64,000 bases of DNA from an uncultured Sphingorhabdus sp. (lineage in GTDB: Bacteria; Pseudomonadota; Alphaproteobacteria; Sphingomonadales; Sphingomonadaceae), in NCBI GenBank assembly GCA_947492905.1, contig CANLOL010000001.1:846578-910577 (forward strand), given 5' to 3'. This document shows, in pieces, positions 17,221 through 26,009 of this stretch. Under the pieces are notes generated by a model. The model did no database searches. It was not told the origin of the DNA and saw nothing but the letters and a program-made list of their open reading frames with translations. The translations under genes were made by a program, and so were the position numbers. Every line of letters starts with the position of its first letter. Position 1 is the first letter of the stretch.

Positions 17221-17865
17221 TTAATAGCCTAATGCAGCGTCCAATATAGTTTCGCGTAATTCCGCAATTCCCATCTTTTTTTCCGCAGAAGTTACCGATA
17301 TTTCTGGAAAAGCAGCAGGATGTTTCGCCAAAGCTGCTAGTGTCTGCGCTTTGACACGCTCTAATTCGCTATTTTTAATCTTATCGGCTTTGGTGAGGAT
17401 GATGCGATAGCTTACTGCGGCTTCATCGAGCATTTTCATAATATCATGATCAACATCTTTTACGCCGCGCCGGCTATCAATAAGGACAAATGTGCGCTTT
17501 AAGACCTGACGTCCGCGCAGATAATCATTGATAAGATGCCGCCATTTTTTGACCGTTTGAATAGGCGCTTTCGCATAACCATAGCCGGGCATATCGACGA
17601 TACGAAAAAGCAATGGATCTCCAACGTCGAAGAAATTTAATTCTTGGGTGCGCCCCGGTGTATTGGATGCTCGGGCCAGACCATTGCGTTTGGTGACAGC
17701 ATTAATCAATGACGATTTGCCCACATTAGAACGGCCAGCAAATGCGACTTCTATCACTTCTGGATCAGGCAGAAATTCTAATTTCGGGGCCGATCGCAAA
17801 AATGCAATGGGCCCAGAGAATATCCGATTGGCGCGTTCTGCGCTGCTCTCTTCTGCCTCTTTCAT
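17221..17865 (-). CDS. yihA: YihA/EngB, ribosome-biogenesis GTPase
   Basis: An essential small GTPase acting in large-subunit assembly. The G1 motif is GRSNVGKSSLINA, followed by TPGRTQELNFF (G2), DMPGYGYA (G3) and LTKADKI (G4). The start at the ATG at 17865 gives a 214-aa protein, the normal size; the open frame extends further upstream only because it runs through yidC. The start lies 7 bases after the yidC stop, in the common rpmH-rnpA-yidD-yidC-yihA arrangement. Confidence 0.94.
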   Translation of the reverse strand: MKEAEESSAERANRIFSGPIAFLRSAPKLEFLPDPEVIEVAFAGRSNVGKSSLINAVTKRNGLARASNTPGRTQELNFFDVGDPLLFRIVDMPGYGYAKAPIQTVKKWRHLINDYLRGRQVLKRTFVLIDSRRGVKDVDHDIMKMLDEAAVSYRIILTKADKIKNSELERVKAQTLAALAKHPAAFPEISVTSAEKKMGIAELRETILDAALGY

Positions 17866-17872
17866 GACGAAT

Positions 17873-19741
17873 TTAAGACCCTGATGCTTTTTTGGCAGCT
17901 TTCTCGGCCGCTTTTTCAGCAGCTTCTTTGGCCATTTGTTCTTTGATTTGCGGATAGCGCGAATAGAGCCATTTTTGCTGTGCAATGGTAAGTAGGTTTG
18001 AAACCACCCAATAAAGCTGCAATCCTGCGGCAAAAGGTGCCATCACAAACATTAAGAACCACGGCATAAGGCCAAATATCTGCTTTTGAATTTCATCGGT
18101 TGGCGGCGGATTAAGACGCATCATGCCCCACATCGATACACCCAATAAGATTGGCAAAATACCAATGGCGATAAAAGATGGCGGCGTGAAGGGTAGCAAA
18201 CCAAACAAATTGATTGGCGTTAATGGATCGGGAACCGAGAGATCTTTAATCCATAGAATGAATGGCTGGTGGCGCATTTCAATCGATAGCAAGAGCAATT
18301 TATAGAGCGCAAAGAAAATTGGTATTTGGATTAATATAGGCAAACAACCCGCCAAAGGATTGGCTTTTTCCTCTTTATAGAGGTTCATAATAGCTTGCTG
18401 CTGCTTTTGTTTATCGTCCTTAAATTTTTCCTGAATTTTCTTCATCTTAGGCTGCAATGTGCGCATAACGGCCATGGATTTAAACTGTTTTTGTGCGATG
18501 GGGAACATCAGGCCACGCACCACAACAGTTAGGCCAATGATGGCAAAGCCAAAATTACCAAACCATCCGAAAAAAGTGTTTAATATGAGAAAGAAGAATT
18601 TCTCAATCACACGGAACCAGCCCCAATCAATGGCGAGGTCTAATTTAGGCACGCCATATTCATCGGTATATTTATCCAAAATCACAACTTCTTTTGCACC
18701 AGCAAATAGGCGGCTATCATGCGATATGCTCGCACCCGCTGCGACTTTATCTTGGGTTTCGCGTACCATGATGGTTTGATAATTGCCATCGGGCGCGGTG
18801 AATTTGGCTTTGATAGAGGCGGATTGATCGGGGATAAGAGCGCCGAGCCAATATTTGTCGGTAAAGCCTAACCAGCCGCCCTTTGAAGCAAAATCAACGC
18901 CATTGGGCGCTTCATCGACATCATCATATTCCCAATCATAATCGGCAACATCGTTAAACACACCCATTGGGCCAACATGGACATTCCAAAACCCTTGATC
19001 TTCGGGCACGGTTGCACGGTTTAATAATCCAAAGGGCGCAATTTCAACATCCTGAGCCGCTTTATTTTGCGCTACAGTGTTTTGAGGCGCTGTATCACCA
19101 TCATTTTCCGCATTTTCTTCTGTTGCGTTTTGGATAGTTGTTTGACCGCCATTATTTGTGAATTTTTGCGTGACATTGATCATATAATTTTCATCAATAG
19201 AAAATAATATCTCAAATTTCTGACCTTGGGGATTGGTCCATTCCAATGTGACAGGGCTGCCTGGCGATAATGTGGTCGCAGAAGGCGTCCAGACCGTTTT
19301 CGTATCGGGCAATTGCGCGCCTTTACCAACCCAACCAAAGCTCGCATAATAAGCATCTTTGGTGCCTACTGGCGCGAATAGACGTACTTTGGGCGAATCT
19401 TCGGCCAATTCTGTACGGTGGGCAAGCAACAATATATCATCTATTTTTGCACCCTCAAGATTGATAGAGCCTGATAATTTAGGCGTTTCAATTTTAACGC
19501 GCGCATTGGTTTTTAGCGCTTGGGCTACTGTTAATATTTTCTTGGGCGCTGCATTGGCATTCAGGCCGCTAATATCAGATGAACTGCCCGTGCTGGCACC
19601 AGATTTATCAGCCTTTTGCGCTGCTATTTGCTCGGCCGTAGGCTCAGGCTGTGGAAAGAAATAATCTGCTACATAGGGCCATCCAAATAATACTAAACCC
19701 GTTAGCAGGACGGCCAATATCAAATTCCGGCGATCTTCCAC
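17873..19741 (-). CDS. yidC: YidC, membrane protein insertase
   Basis: An Oxa1-family insertase of 622 aa. An N-terminal signal anchor (RRNLILAVLLTGLVLFGWPYV) is followed by a large periplasmic domain (about residues 50-360). The conserved five-helix core follows, containing GLTVVVRGLMFPIAQKQFKSM, NPLAGCLPILIQIPIFFALY and the last transmembrane segments. The C-terminus is a lysine/alanine-rich tail that may contact the ribosome. The periplasmic domain has an unusual low-complexity linker (residues 45-65 and a short Glu/Asn-rich stretch). Encoded between yidD and yihA. Confidence 0.97.
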   Translation of the reverse strand: MEDRRNLILAVLLTGLVLFGWPYVADYFFPQPEPTAEQIAAQKADKSGASTGSSSDISGLNANAAPKKILTVAQALKTNARVKIETPKLSGSINLEGAKIDDILLLAHRTELAEDSPKVRLFAPVGTKDAYYASFGWVGKGAQLPDTKTVWTPSATTLSPGSPVTLEWTNPQGQKFEILFSIDENYMINVTQKFTNNGGQTTIQNATEENAENDGDTAPQNTVAQNKAAQDVEIAPFGLLNRATVPEDQGFWNVHVGPMGVFNDVADYDWEYDDVDEAPNGVDFASKGGWLGFTDKYWLGALIPDQSASIKAKFTAPDGNYQTIMVRETQDKVAAGASISHDSRLFAGAKEVVILDKYTDEYGVPKLDLAIDWGWFRVIEKFFFLILNTFFGWFGNFGFAIIGLTVVVRGLMFPIAQKQFKSMAVMRTLQPKMKKIQEKFKDDKQKQQQAIMNLYKEEKANPLAGCLPILIQIPIFFALYKLLLLSIEMRHQPFILWIKDLSVPDPLTPINLFGLLPFTPPSFIAIGILPILLGVSMWGMMRLNPPPTDEIQKQIFGLMPWFLMFVMAPFAAGLQLYWVVSNLLTIAQQKWLYSRYPQIKEQMAKEAAEKAAEKAAKKASGS

Positions 19742-19752
19742 GTTAAAATTCC

Positions 19753-19989
19753 CTATTTTTCTTTGTCGTTACTGTTGCATGGAACAGGATCATATCCACA
19801 TCCACCCCATGGGTGACAGCGCAATAGCCGTTTAATGCCAAGCCATCCACCTTTAATTGCGCCAAATTTTTGAACAGCCTCTATCATATAGCTGGAGCAG
19901 CTTGGGCTATAACGGCAAGACGGCGGTAAAATCCGCGATGGGCCCCATTGCCATAATTTTGCAATCAAGATTATGGCCTGTCCTATCAT
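19753..19989 (-). CDS. yidD: YidD, membrane protein insertion efficiency factor
   Basis: A 78-aa protein with the family motifs [19 protein letters not shown] and [23 protein letters not shown]. YidD assists insertion of YidC substrates at the inner membrane. Its ATG overlaps the rnpA stop by four bases (ATGA), and yidC starts 11 bases downstream, so the set is translated together. Confidence 0.95.
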   Translation of the reverse strand: MIGQAIILIAKLWQWGPSRILPPSCRYSPSCSSYMIEAVQKFGAIKGGWLGIKRLLRCHPWGGCGYDPVPCNSNDKEK

Positions 19990-20393
19990 CTGTTTTTTTC
20001 TTGAGTATCGCTTTGGGATATGTCTTGAGAGTCGGCCCTAGGCTTAGCTTTTCCGACTTTGCTCAGTGCCAATATCATATCTTCGCGCATCAATGCATAT
20101 TCGCGGTCTATTCCGCCAATCCTGCCGATTAATATATGATCAGCGCCTGCTTTCCCGCCATTGGCCAAAAATTCTCGCGCCAATGAACGCAAACGTCTTT
20201 TCAGGGCATTGCGTACAACCGCATTGCCGATTTTTTTGGTCACTGTGATGCCCAAACGCAGCGAATCGTCTCCATCTTTGCGATCATGGACCAATAAAAC
20301 AAAACCTTTGGTAGCGAATCGGCGACCTTTATTGGCGGCCAGAAAATCTGACCGGTTTTGAATCATATTATAAGGTTTGAATTTTACACTCAT
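19986..20393 (-). CDS. rnpA: RnpA, protein component of RNase P
   Basis: The small basic protein that, with the RNase P RNA, matures tRNA 5' ends. The motif [23 protein letters not shown] is the RNR signature, preceded by [22 protein letters not shown] chose the ATG at 20393 (135 aa). An in-frame TTG at 20402 and an ATG at 20366 are possible; none has a strong Shine-Dalgarno. rpmH is 69 bases upstream. Confidence 0.94.
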   Translation of the reverse strand: MSVKFKPYNMIQNRSDFLAANKGRRFATKGFVLLVHDRKDGDDSLRLGITVTKKIGNAVVRNALKRRLRSLAREFLANGGKAGADHILIGRIGGIDREYALMREDMILALSKVGKAKPRADSQDISQSDTQEKNR

Positions 20394-20462
20394 AGCGCAC
20401 AATCATTAGGCGCTATAGCGGCCATTACATTATCATTATGGCCAATGCTAACAATGATATGT

Positions 20463-20597
20463 TTAAGCTGAAAGGCTTTTACGACCACGTCCACGGCGCG
20501 CATTCAGGATTTTACGGCCATTGGCATCTGCCATACGATGACGGAATCCGTGGCGACGCTTGCGTACAAGGTTGCTTGGCTGAAAGGTCCGTTTCAT
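20463..20597 (-). CDS. rpmH: 50S ribosomal protein L34
   Basis: A 44-aa protein: [18 protein letters not shown], then a standard bL34 ending with [16 protein letters not shown] lies eight bases before the ATG. L34 heads the conserved rpmH-rnpA-yidD-yidC-yihA unit. It is short enough to be missed by length-filtered gene calling. Confidence 0.97.
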   Translation of the reverse strand: MKRTFQPSNLVRKRRHGFRHRMADANGRKILNARRGRGRKSLSA

Positions 20598-20677
20598 GGC
20601 TGTAATCCTCAAAAAAATATATATCGTAAAAATAAAAACTGCCCGCTAATAGATAACGCGCAGTCACTGTTGCGGCT

Positions 20678-20706
20678 CAAATATGACGGAAGCGGCGATA
20701 AGTCAA
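20678..20706 (-). promoter_or_regulatory. probable promoter of the rpmH-rnpA unit
   Basis: On the minus strand, TTGACT (20706-20701) and TATTTG (20683-20678) are separated by 17 bases, about 80 bases before the rpmH start. The -35 matches the consensus well; the -10 is weaker. Confidence 0.45.
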
Positions 20707-20784
20707 GTATAGAAAGGGCGTCATACGCTATAATTTTAGCAGTTTTGCAAAATCACATGCGATTAAAACGCCCTAAATTATTTA

Positions 20785-21435
20785 TCATCCAGCAGATTTA
20801 AGGGCTGCTAATGCTTCGCTTGGTTCTAAACGCAGACGGTAATCGCGGTTCACATCAGCCAAGATTATTTCACCGCCTTTAGCAACCACAAATGTCGCAG
20901 GAATAGGCAATGTCCAACCGCTATTATCGTTTAAGGCGGCCAGATCCATGCCAAAGCCATTATATACGGCTTGTAATTTTTCGGGCAATTCAAACATCAA
21001 TCCAATTTCTTTGGCAAAGCTGTTGCCACTATCGGTCAGCACAGGAAAAGAGAGTTGGTTCTTCTCAATTGTACTGAGTGAATTATCGGGTTTTTCTGGT
21101 GTGACGGCGGCTAATGTTGCGCCTAATGATGTTATGTCGCTGAGCAAATCTTGATAAGCTTTTAGTTCCAAATTGCAATAAGGACACCAACCACCGCGAT
21201 AAAAAGTGATGATAGCAGGGCTATGCGCATATAATGCACCAGAAGAGGTGCTATTACCCATAGCATCGGTTAATTTCACATCAGGCATCATATCGCCAGC
21301 TTTTAGGGCATTATCACCAACGCCTTGCGCATCCAATTCTGCGGCAGCTTCCATCATGATATTCAATGCCTCTGGCGGTATGCGCTTGATACCTTGGGCC
21401 GATGTTTCAGCAAGAATTTCTTTTAATGACGCCAT
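20785..21435 (-). CDS. peroxiredoxin-like (AhpC/TSA) family protein
   Basis: A 216-aa thioredoxin-fold protein. The active-site segment is ITFYRGGWCPYCNLELKAY, where the peroxiredoxin Cys is followed by a second Cys (CPYC), so it could act as peroxidase or as thiol reductase. It belongs with the PRX-like1 group rather than classic AhpC. A cis-Pro region is present near IPATFVV. No signal peptide, so cytoplasmic. The gene stands between rpmH and the PGPGW gene and is probably its own unit. Confidence 0.85.
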   Translation of the reverse strand: MASLKEILAETSAQGIKRIPPEALNIMMEAAAELDAQGVGDNALKAGDMMPDVKLTDAMGNSTSSGALYAHSPAIITFYRGGWCPYCNLELKAYQDLLSDITSLGATLAAVTPEKPDNSLSTIEKNQLSFPVLTDSGNSFAKEIGLMFELPEKLQAVYNGFGMDLAALNDNSGWTLPIPATFVVAKGGEIILADVNRDYRLRLEPSEALAALKSAG

Positions 21436-21510
21436 AATATGCTCCTATGTTGGGGGATAAGATGCCATTAAAATGTGTATGGTTTAATCAATTTACAAGA
21501 GCGATAGCAA

Positions 21511-21924
21511 TTAACGCCCGAATAAACGCTTCACTTGTTCTTTGAAAGGCGGGAGCGGCGGCATTTCCTTTTGCCCTTTGCGGCGCAAAGCCCAATCTGT
21601 CCAGCGGCCATATTCAGGAAATTTGCGTTTAAATTTTATGTAGAGCCCTTTTGCCCAGCGTGAATTTTTCAGAACAAGAGCCAGACCAATTGGGAATATG
21701 ATGATAAAACCTGGCCCTGGAATTGCGCCGACTATGGGGGATATGATTATGCAAAACCAGCCAAGCCACAGCATAGCAATGCGGCGAGTTTGCTTGTTAA
21801 TGATACGTTTGGATAATGGTTTATCATCTATATTGAGCGCAGGCGAAGCCTTATCATGCGCATTTTTATCTGGCATGTTAGGTTTGGCTTTATCGCCCTC
21901 AGTCTGATGATTATTGTGTCCCAC
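21511..21924 (-). CDS. PGPGW-type small membrane protein
   Basis: A 137-aa protein: a polar N-terminus of about 45 residues, then two hydrophobic segments (IAMLWLGWFCIIISPIVGAI and GFIIIFPIGLALVL) joined by IPGPG, the hallmark of the PGPGW (YdhI-like) transmembrane family. A basic tail follows (FPEYGRWTDWALRRKGQ). Function unknown. The start is uncertain: GTG at 21924 or ATG at 21876, neither with a clear Shine-Dalgarno. Confidence 0.7.
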   Translation of the reverse strand: MGHNNHQTEGDKAKPNMPDKNAHDKASPALNIDDKPLSKRIINKQTRRIAMLWLGWFCIIISPIVGAIPGPGFIIIFPIGLALVLKNSRWAKGLYIKFKRKFPEYGRWTDWALRRKGQKEMPPLPPFKEQVKRLFGR

Positions 21925-21999
21925 ACATTATATTTGGTGCATCGACACTCTATACGCAAGATGCTCTATTATTTATTTAGGATTAAGGCCCTAAATATT

Positions 22000-22824
22000 T
22001 TATCCAACAGGAACATATTTCGCGATGTCAGATTTGGTAAGATTGATAAAACTATCATGCGGCGCGCTATTGGTCATCCAATAGAAATCTTGCGCTTGCT
22101 TATTGCTCATGCCTGCTATGCTGCGATAATAGTCAATATAGCTTTTGTGCACAGGATGATCGGCGTCATAATCATGCGGCTCTAGTCCGTCTTCATCTAT
22201 CCAGCTGTGTACAGCAAAATTAGCACTTGGATGAGCGGTGCGTTTTTTGCCGGCTAAAAATAGCTCTACACCGCCAGAGCGCACGGATCCATTTTGCGGG
22301 ATGTGGGTTGCTATACCCAGTGCATTAATCTTGGCTGCGAGGGCTAGATTAACCTCATCATCAACCGTACCAGCAACATCGACCATATCGATTTGCTTAA
22401 CCGAAGGATAAGCGGCGATCATTTGGTTAAAACGATCCATGCTATAGCTATCGGTTGTCCCAACCATTTCGGCGCGATCCGATGAAATAACGCGGAAACT
22501 ACCATAGGTCGCTATAGCTTTGTTAGGAACAGCGGTAAAATTTTGATCGGGAATATAGCGCGTTACTGTGTCCGTATAGATATAGGATTCTTCATAGGTC
22601 GTAATTGTTTCCGTCGTGCCATTGTCGGAAATTATCACTTCGCGAAATGTAACGCTATCATTGGTTAGACCAGCACTATTATCAACTTCTAAGCTAATAT
22701 TTTGCGCATAGGCAGTGGATATTAGGTTAGGCGAAAACAATAATATCGCCATCATTAAGCCATAAAAATACTGGCTATGCGATGCTTTATTGGTTTCGCT
22801 ATCAAGGAATAGATTCTTTATCAT
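22000..22824 (-). CDS. exported ClpP/crotonase-fold-like protein (COG3904-like)
   Basis: A 274-aa protein with a long N-terminal signal ending TAYAQ (residue about 41). After a beta-rich stretch rich in Thr (residues 45-100), the second half looks like the periplasmic ClpP-like proteins of COG3904: a strand around IDMVDVAGTVDDEVNLALAA, then GIATHIPQNGSVRSGGVELF and GKKRTAHPSANFAVHSW. The Ser in RSGG and His in AVHSW occupy the positions expected for a Ser-His pair, and the C-terminal DFYWMTNSAPHDSFINLTKSDI is also typical. The substrate is unknown, and the family call is from layout only. No partner gene is adjacent. Confidence 0.55.
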   Translation of the reverse strand: MIKNLFLDSETNKASHSQYFYGLMMAILLFSPNLISTAYAQNISLEVDNSAGLTNDSVTFREVIISDNGTTETITTYEESYIYTDTVTRYIPDQNFTAVPNKAIATYGSFRVISSDRAEMVGTTDSYSMDRFNQMIAAYPSVKQIDMVDVAGTVDDEVNLALAAKINALGIATHIPQNGSVRSGGVELFLAGKKRTAHPSANFAVHSWIDEDGLEPHDYDADHPVHKSYIDYYRSIAGMSNKQAQDFYWMTNSAPHDSFINLTKSDIAKYVPVG

Positions 22825-22918
22825 GAGGATGGGTATAAAAAACCATCCCTGCTATTTGTTTCACAACAATAGTGAAGAAAAAATTTACCCTATAAAAATA
22901 AACTTCCTATGCAAGCCT

Positions 22919-23227
22919 CTAAATTTTAGTTTTAAATTCACCAGAGTAAAAATCGAAACAATATAATGGAGGGGTATTTTCAAATAATACATCTGTTGTA
23001 TGCATTATTGAAACACATTCATATTTTTCAGTATAAACAACTAAGCCTACTACATTTTCTTCTTTAATTATTTTAAAGTAATTTGGCCTGTCAAGTCTAA
23101 GCATTTCCTTTGCTTTTAAGAATTTTGAGTCATCATTTCCATAAAAATGAATTAAATTATTTTTTTCGATTTTATCGTTACAAGCAGATAAAATTGATAA
23201 TGTTAGTATTAGCACAAGTTTTTTCAT
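22919..23227 (-). CDS. small lipoprotein of unknown function
   Basis: A 102-aa protein with a clear lipoprotein signal (KKLVLILTLSILSAC, lipobox LSAC, Cys16). The rest is Lys- and Glu-rich with two further cysteines (YECVSIM and YCFDF). I recognise no family. Codon use is very AT-rich compared with the neighbours, which may mark a recently gained or fast-evolving gene. It precedes a gene-free gap and may be monocistronic. Confidence 0.6.
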   Translation of the reverse strand: MKKLVLILTLSILSACNDKIEKNNLIHFYGNDDSKFLKAKEMLRLDRPNYFKIIKEENVVGLVVYTEKYECVSIMHTTDVLFENTPPLYCFDFYSGEFKTKI

Positions 23228-23513
23228 AATTAATTACCTAGCATCGCATAATAAAGTTCATGTAATCAATATAATCTGTTCCCTAAACCCTGTTTGTCAA
23301 TATGGCCTAATTCCCACTGGTGAATATAGAGTGATTTACAAGTAATAGATCATTATTATCCACAACTGTTATAATTATTATATTTATAATTGTGTCTTTC
23401 AATATTAATATTTATACGATTGTTATTATACAATAAATAAAATGTAATTTGCTGCTGGACTCATCACAATAAATTCCATAACAAGAACAAATAGTGAATA
23501 TAGGAGCAAGACT
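23228..23513. other. gene-free very AT-rich gap with one DnaA box
   Basis: 286 bases between the divergent small lipoprotein gene and comM. One exact TTATCCACA lies at 23356-23364, followed by about 80 bases of nearly pure A/T. There is only one exact box, so an origin role is not supported. The comM Shine-Dalgarno is at 23502-23507. Confidence 0.4.
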
Positions 23514-25022
23514 ATCGTCGCACTCGTATCAACAGTGGCCTATTTGGGTTTGGAGGCCCGCAGCATAGAAGTGCAATGCCAAATTGCGCCGGGAATGCCA
23601 GCCTTTGTAATAGTGGGTTTGCCCGATAAAGCCGTTGCAGAGAGCCGCGAGCGTGTGCGCGCAGCTCTATCTGCTATTGGATTATCGCTGCCGCCAAAAC
23701 GTATCACTGTTAATTTATCGCCTGCTGATTTGCCCAAAGAAGGATCGCATTATGATCTGCCCATAGCAATGGCTCTATTGGGCGCTATGGGTTTAATCGA
23801 TGCAGAAATATTGGCGCAATATTTTGCGGTTGGAGAGCTGAGCTTAGACTCGCGCCTTGCACCATCGCCGGGTGTATTATTGGCCGCGCTTCATGCTTCG
23901 TCGCACGAAATGGGGTTGATATGCCCCGCCAGTCAAGGCAGCGAAGCAGCATGGGCAGGGGAAATTGATGTGCTGGCTTCGCCCGATTTATTATCTTTGC
24001 TCAATCATATGAAAGGGCAAAGCTTACTGAGCGCGCCTGTACCATTGTCTGCGGATGCCCCCAAAATAGAGGCAGATTTGCGTCAAGTAAAAGGGCAAGA
24101 AACGGCCAAACGCGCGCTAGAAATTGCAGCGGCTGGCGGGCATAATTTGCTGATGTCAGGCCCACCTGGTGCGGGTAAATCTCTGATGGCGTCTTGTTTG
24201 CCCGGCATATTACCGCCGCTATCACCAGCAGAAGCGCTAGAAGTATCTATGGTGGCATCGGTCGCAGGGACATTAGAGGGCGGAAAATTAGTGCGATCAC
24301 GCCCCTTTCGCGCACCGCACCATAGCGCATCAATGCCAGCTTTGGTTGGCGGCGGATTAAAAGTGCGTCCCGGCGAAGTAAGCTTAGCACATTTGGGAGT
24401 GTTGTTTCTGGATGAGCTGCCCGAATTTCAGCGCGCAACTCTGGATAGTTTGCGCCAACCATTGGAAACTGGAACAGTCAGCATCGCGCGGGCGAATACC
24501 CATGTGACTTTTCCTGCATCAGTACAATTAATTGCGGCGATGAACCCATGCCGCTGTGGCCATTTGGCGGACGCTGCATTGGCCTGTTCAAGAGCACCGC
24601 GCTGTGCTGCTGATTATCAAGGCAAAATATCCGGCCCATTGCTCGATAGGATCGATCTACATGTCGAGGTAGAAGCAGTGAGCGCTGCTGATATGATATT
24701 GCCGCCACCTGCTGAGGGATCAGAGCAAGTGGCAGAGAGAGTTGCCGCAGCACGGCAAAGACAAAGCGCGCGTTATGAAAATAGTGAAGCGCGGACGAAT
24801 GCTGATATTAATGGCGATGATTTGCAAAATTTTGCCCATCCTGATGAAGCGGGACAGACATTATTAACCCAAGCAGCAGATGCGATGCGATTATCGGCGC
24901 GTGGCTATACACGGGTGCTAAGGGTTGCGCGGACAATAGCAGATTTAGCAGGCGATAGAGATATATCGCGCATTCATATTGCCGAGGCATTATCGTATCG
25001 GCGGACATCTCCGATAAATTAA
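23514..25022 (+). CDS. comM: ComM/YifB family AAA+ helicase (Mg-chelatase subunit ChlI-like), apparent ATC start
   Basis: A hexameric branch-migration helicase that aids integration of incoming DNA in naturally competent bacteria. Motifs: the N-terminal LonC-like domain with GLPDKAVAESRERVRAAL, Walker A GPPGAGKS, Walker B LFLDELPEF, and the zinc/finger region MNPCRCGHLADAALAC. The family N-terminus is normally MVALVSTVAYLGLEARSIEV. Here the same residues are encoded from an ATC at 23514 (ATC GTC GCA CTC GTA TCA ACA GTG GCC), with AGGAGC seven bases before it. The first normal start codon, GTG at 23535, has no Shine-Dalgarno and loses the conserved beginning. I therefore prefer ATC, giving 502 aa. 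No competence genes lie nearby. Confidence 0.88.
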   Translation: MVALVSTVAYLGLEARSIEVQCQIAPGMPAFVIVGLPDKAVAESRERVRAALSAIGLSLPPKRITVNLSPADLPKEGSHYDLPIAMALLGAMGLIDAEILAQYFAVGELSLDSRLAPSPGVLLAALHASSHEMGLICPASQGSEAAWAGEIDVLASPDLLSLLNHMKGQSLLSAPVPLSADAPKIEADLRQVKGQETAKRALEIAAAGGHNLLMSGPPGAGKSLMASCLPGILPPLSPAEALEVSMVASVAGTLEGGKLVRSRPFRAPHHSASMPALVGGGLKVRPGEVSLAHLGVLFLDELPEFQRATLDSLRQPLETGTVSIARANTHVTFPASVQLIAAMNPCRCGHLADAALACSRAPRCAADYQGKISGPLLDRIDLHVEVEAVSAADMILPPPAEGSEQVAERVAAARQRQSARYENSEARTNADINGDDLQNFAHPDEAGQTLLTQAADAMRLSARGYTRVLRVARTIADLAGDRDISRIHIAEALSYRRTSPIN

Positions 25023-25127
25023 TTTTGTAAAATCATGTTAGAAAATGAACTTTTTTCTTACTAACTGCAACTAATTAGCCAATTGGAGCGAATGTTTCAT
25101 TATAGAATATATTTTATGGGATTCATT

Positions 25128-25985
25128 ATGAAGGCGAGTATTGCCCTTTTCACAGCTTTATTGGTTACGCCAATACCAAGTCATGCATCAGAGAATAGAG
25201 AAAATGCGTCTTTGGAACGCAGCAAAGCGCCCGTTGAAGTGCTTTTTTATAATGTCGCTGATCCCGCTATAGCGTTTGACCATAGTGCTTTTGACCAATT
25301 ATTGCAAAATCATGTGAAGCCTATTTCGGGCAGCAGTGCTGTGGATTATGAAGGTTTCAAAAGAGACAGGACTATATTACGAAACTATTTGCAATCGCTT
25401 TCCACTGTATCGCAAGAGATGTTTGATAGTTGGTCAAATGAATATCAATTGGCCTTTCTTATCAATGCTTATAATGCAGGAACGATTGAGCTGATTTTAA
25501 CGCGCTATCCTAACCTAAAGTCTATTCGTCAAATTTCATCGCCATGGGGTAAGAAATTTGTCAGTCTTTTTGGTAAAAAATTCTCATTGGATAATATCGA
25601 ACATGATATGATCCGTGGCAGTGGTCGTTATAATGAACCGCGCATCCATTTTGCCGTTAATTGCGCAAGTATTGGGTGTCCGCCGCTTTTAAATGCAGCC
25701 TATAAAGGCGAAACTTTGGATGCTCAATTAGAGGCCTCTACCAAATTATTTTTATCTGATAAAAGCCGTAATTTTTATGATGGTAAGCGGTTAAATGTTT
25801 CCAAAATATTCAGCTGGTATCGTAAAGATTTTGAACAAGGCTGGGGCGGCGCGAATAGTTTAGCCGAATTTCTATCGCTTTATCGGGAGTCGCTCTCGTT
25901 AAATGATGACCAAGTGCGGGCGTTAGTAAGTGGCGATATTAAAATTAAATCGACATCCTATGATTGGGATCTCAATAGCATATAA
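25128..25985 (+). CDS. secreted DUF547 protein
   Basis: From the ATG at 25128 the protein (285 aa) begins with a Sec signal (KASIALFTALLVTPIPSHASE). The DUF547 domain has FDQLLQNHVKP, VDYEGFKRDR, NEYQLAFLINAYNAGTIELIL, IEHDMIRG and IHFAVNCASIGCPPLL with its Cys pair. The in-frame ATGs at 25092 and 25116 are possible starts; GGAG before 25092 is too close. The function of DUF547 is unknown. A DUF3047 gene follows 24 bases later, suggesting an operon of exported proteins. Confidence 0.85.
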   Translation: MKASIALFTALLVTPIPSHASENRENASLERSKAPVEVLFYNVADPAIAFDHSAFDQLLQNHVKPISGSSAVDYEGFKRDRTILRNYLQSLSTVSQEMFDSWSNEYQLAFLINAYNAGTIELILTRYPNLKSIRQISSPWGKKFVSLFGKKFSLDNIEHDMIRGSGRYNEPRIHFAVNCASIGCPPLLNAAYKGETLDAQLEASTKLFLSDKSRNFYDGKRLNVSKIFSWYRKDFEQGWGGANSLAEFLSLYRESLSLNDDQVRALVSGDIKIKSTSYDWDLNSI

Positions 25986-26009
25986 TCTGATTATTCTGGG
26001 GAAGTTACA

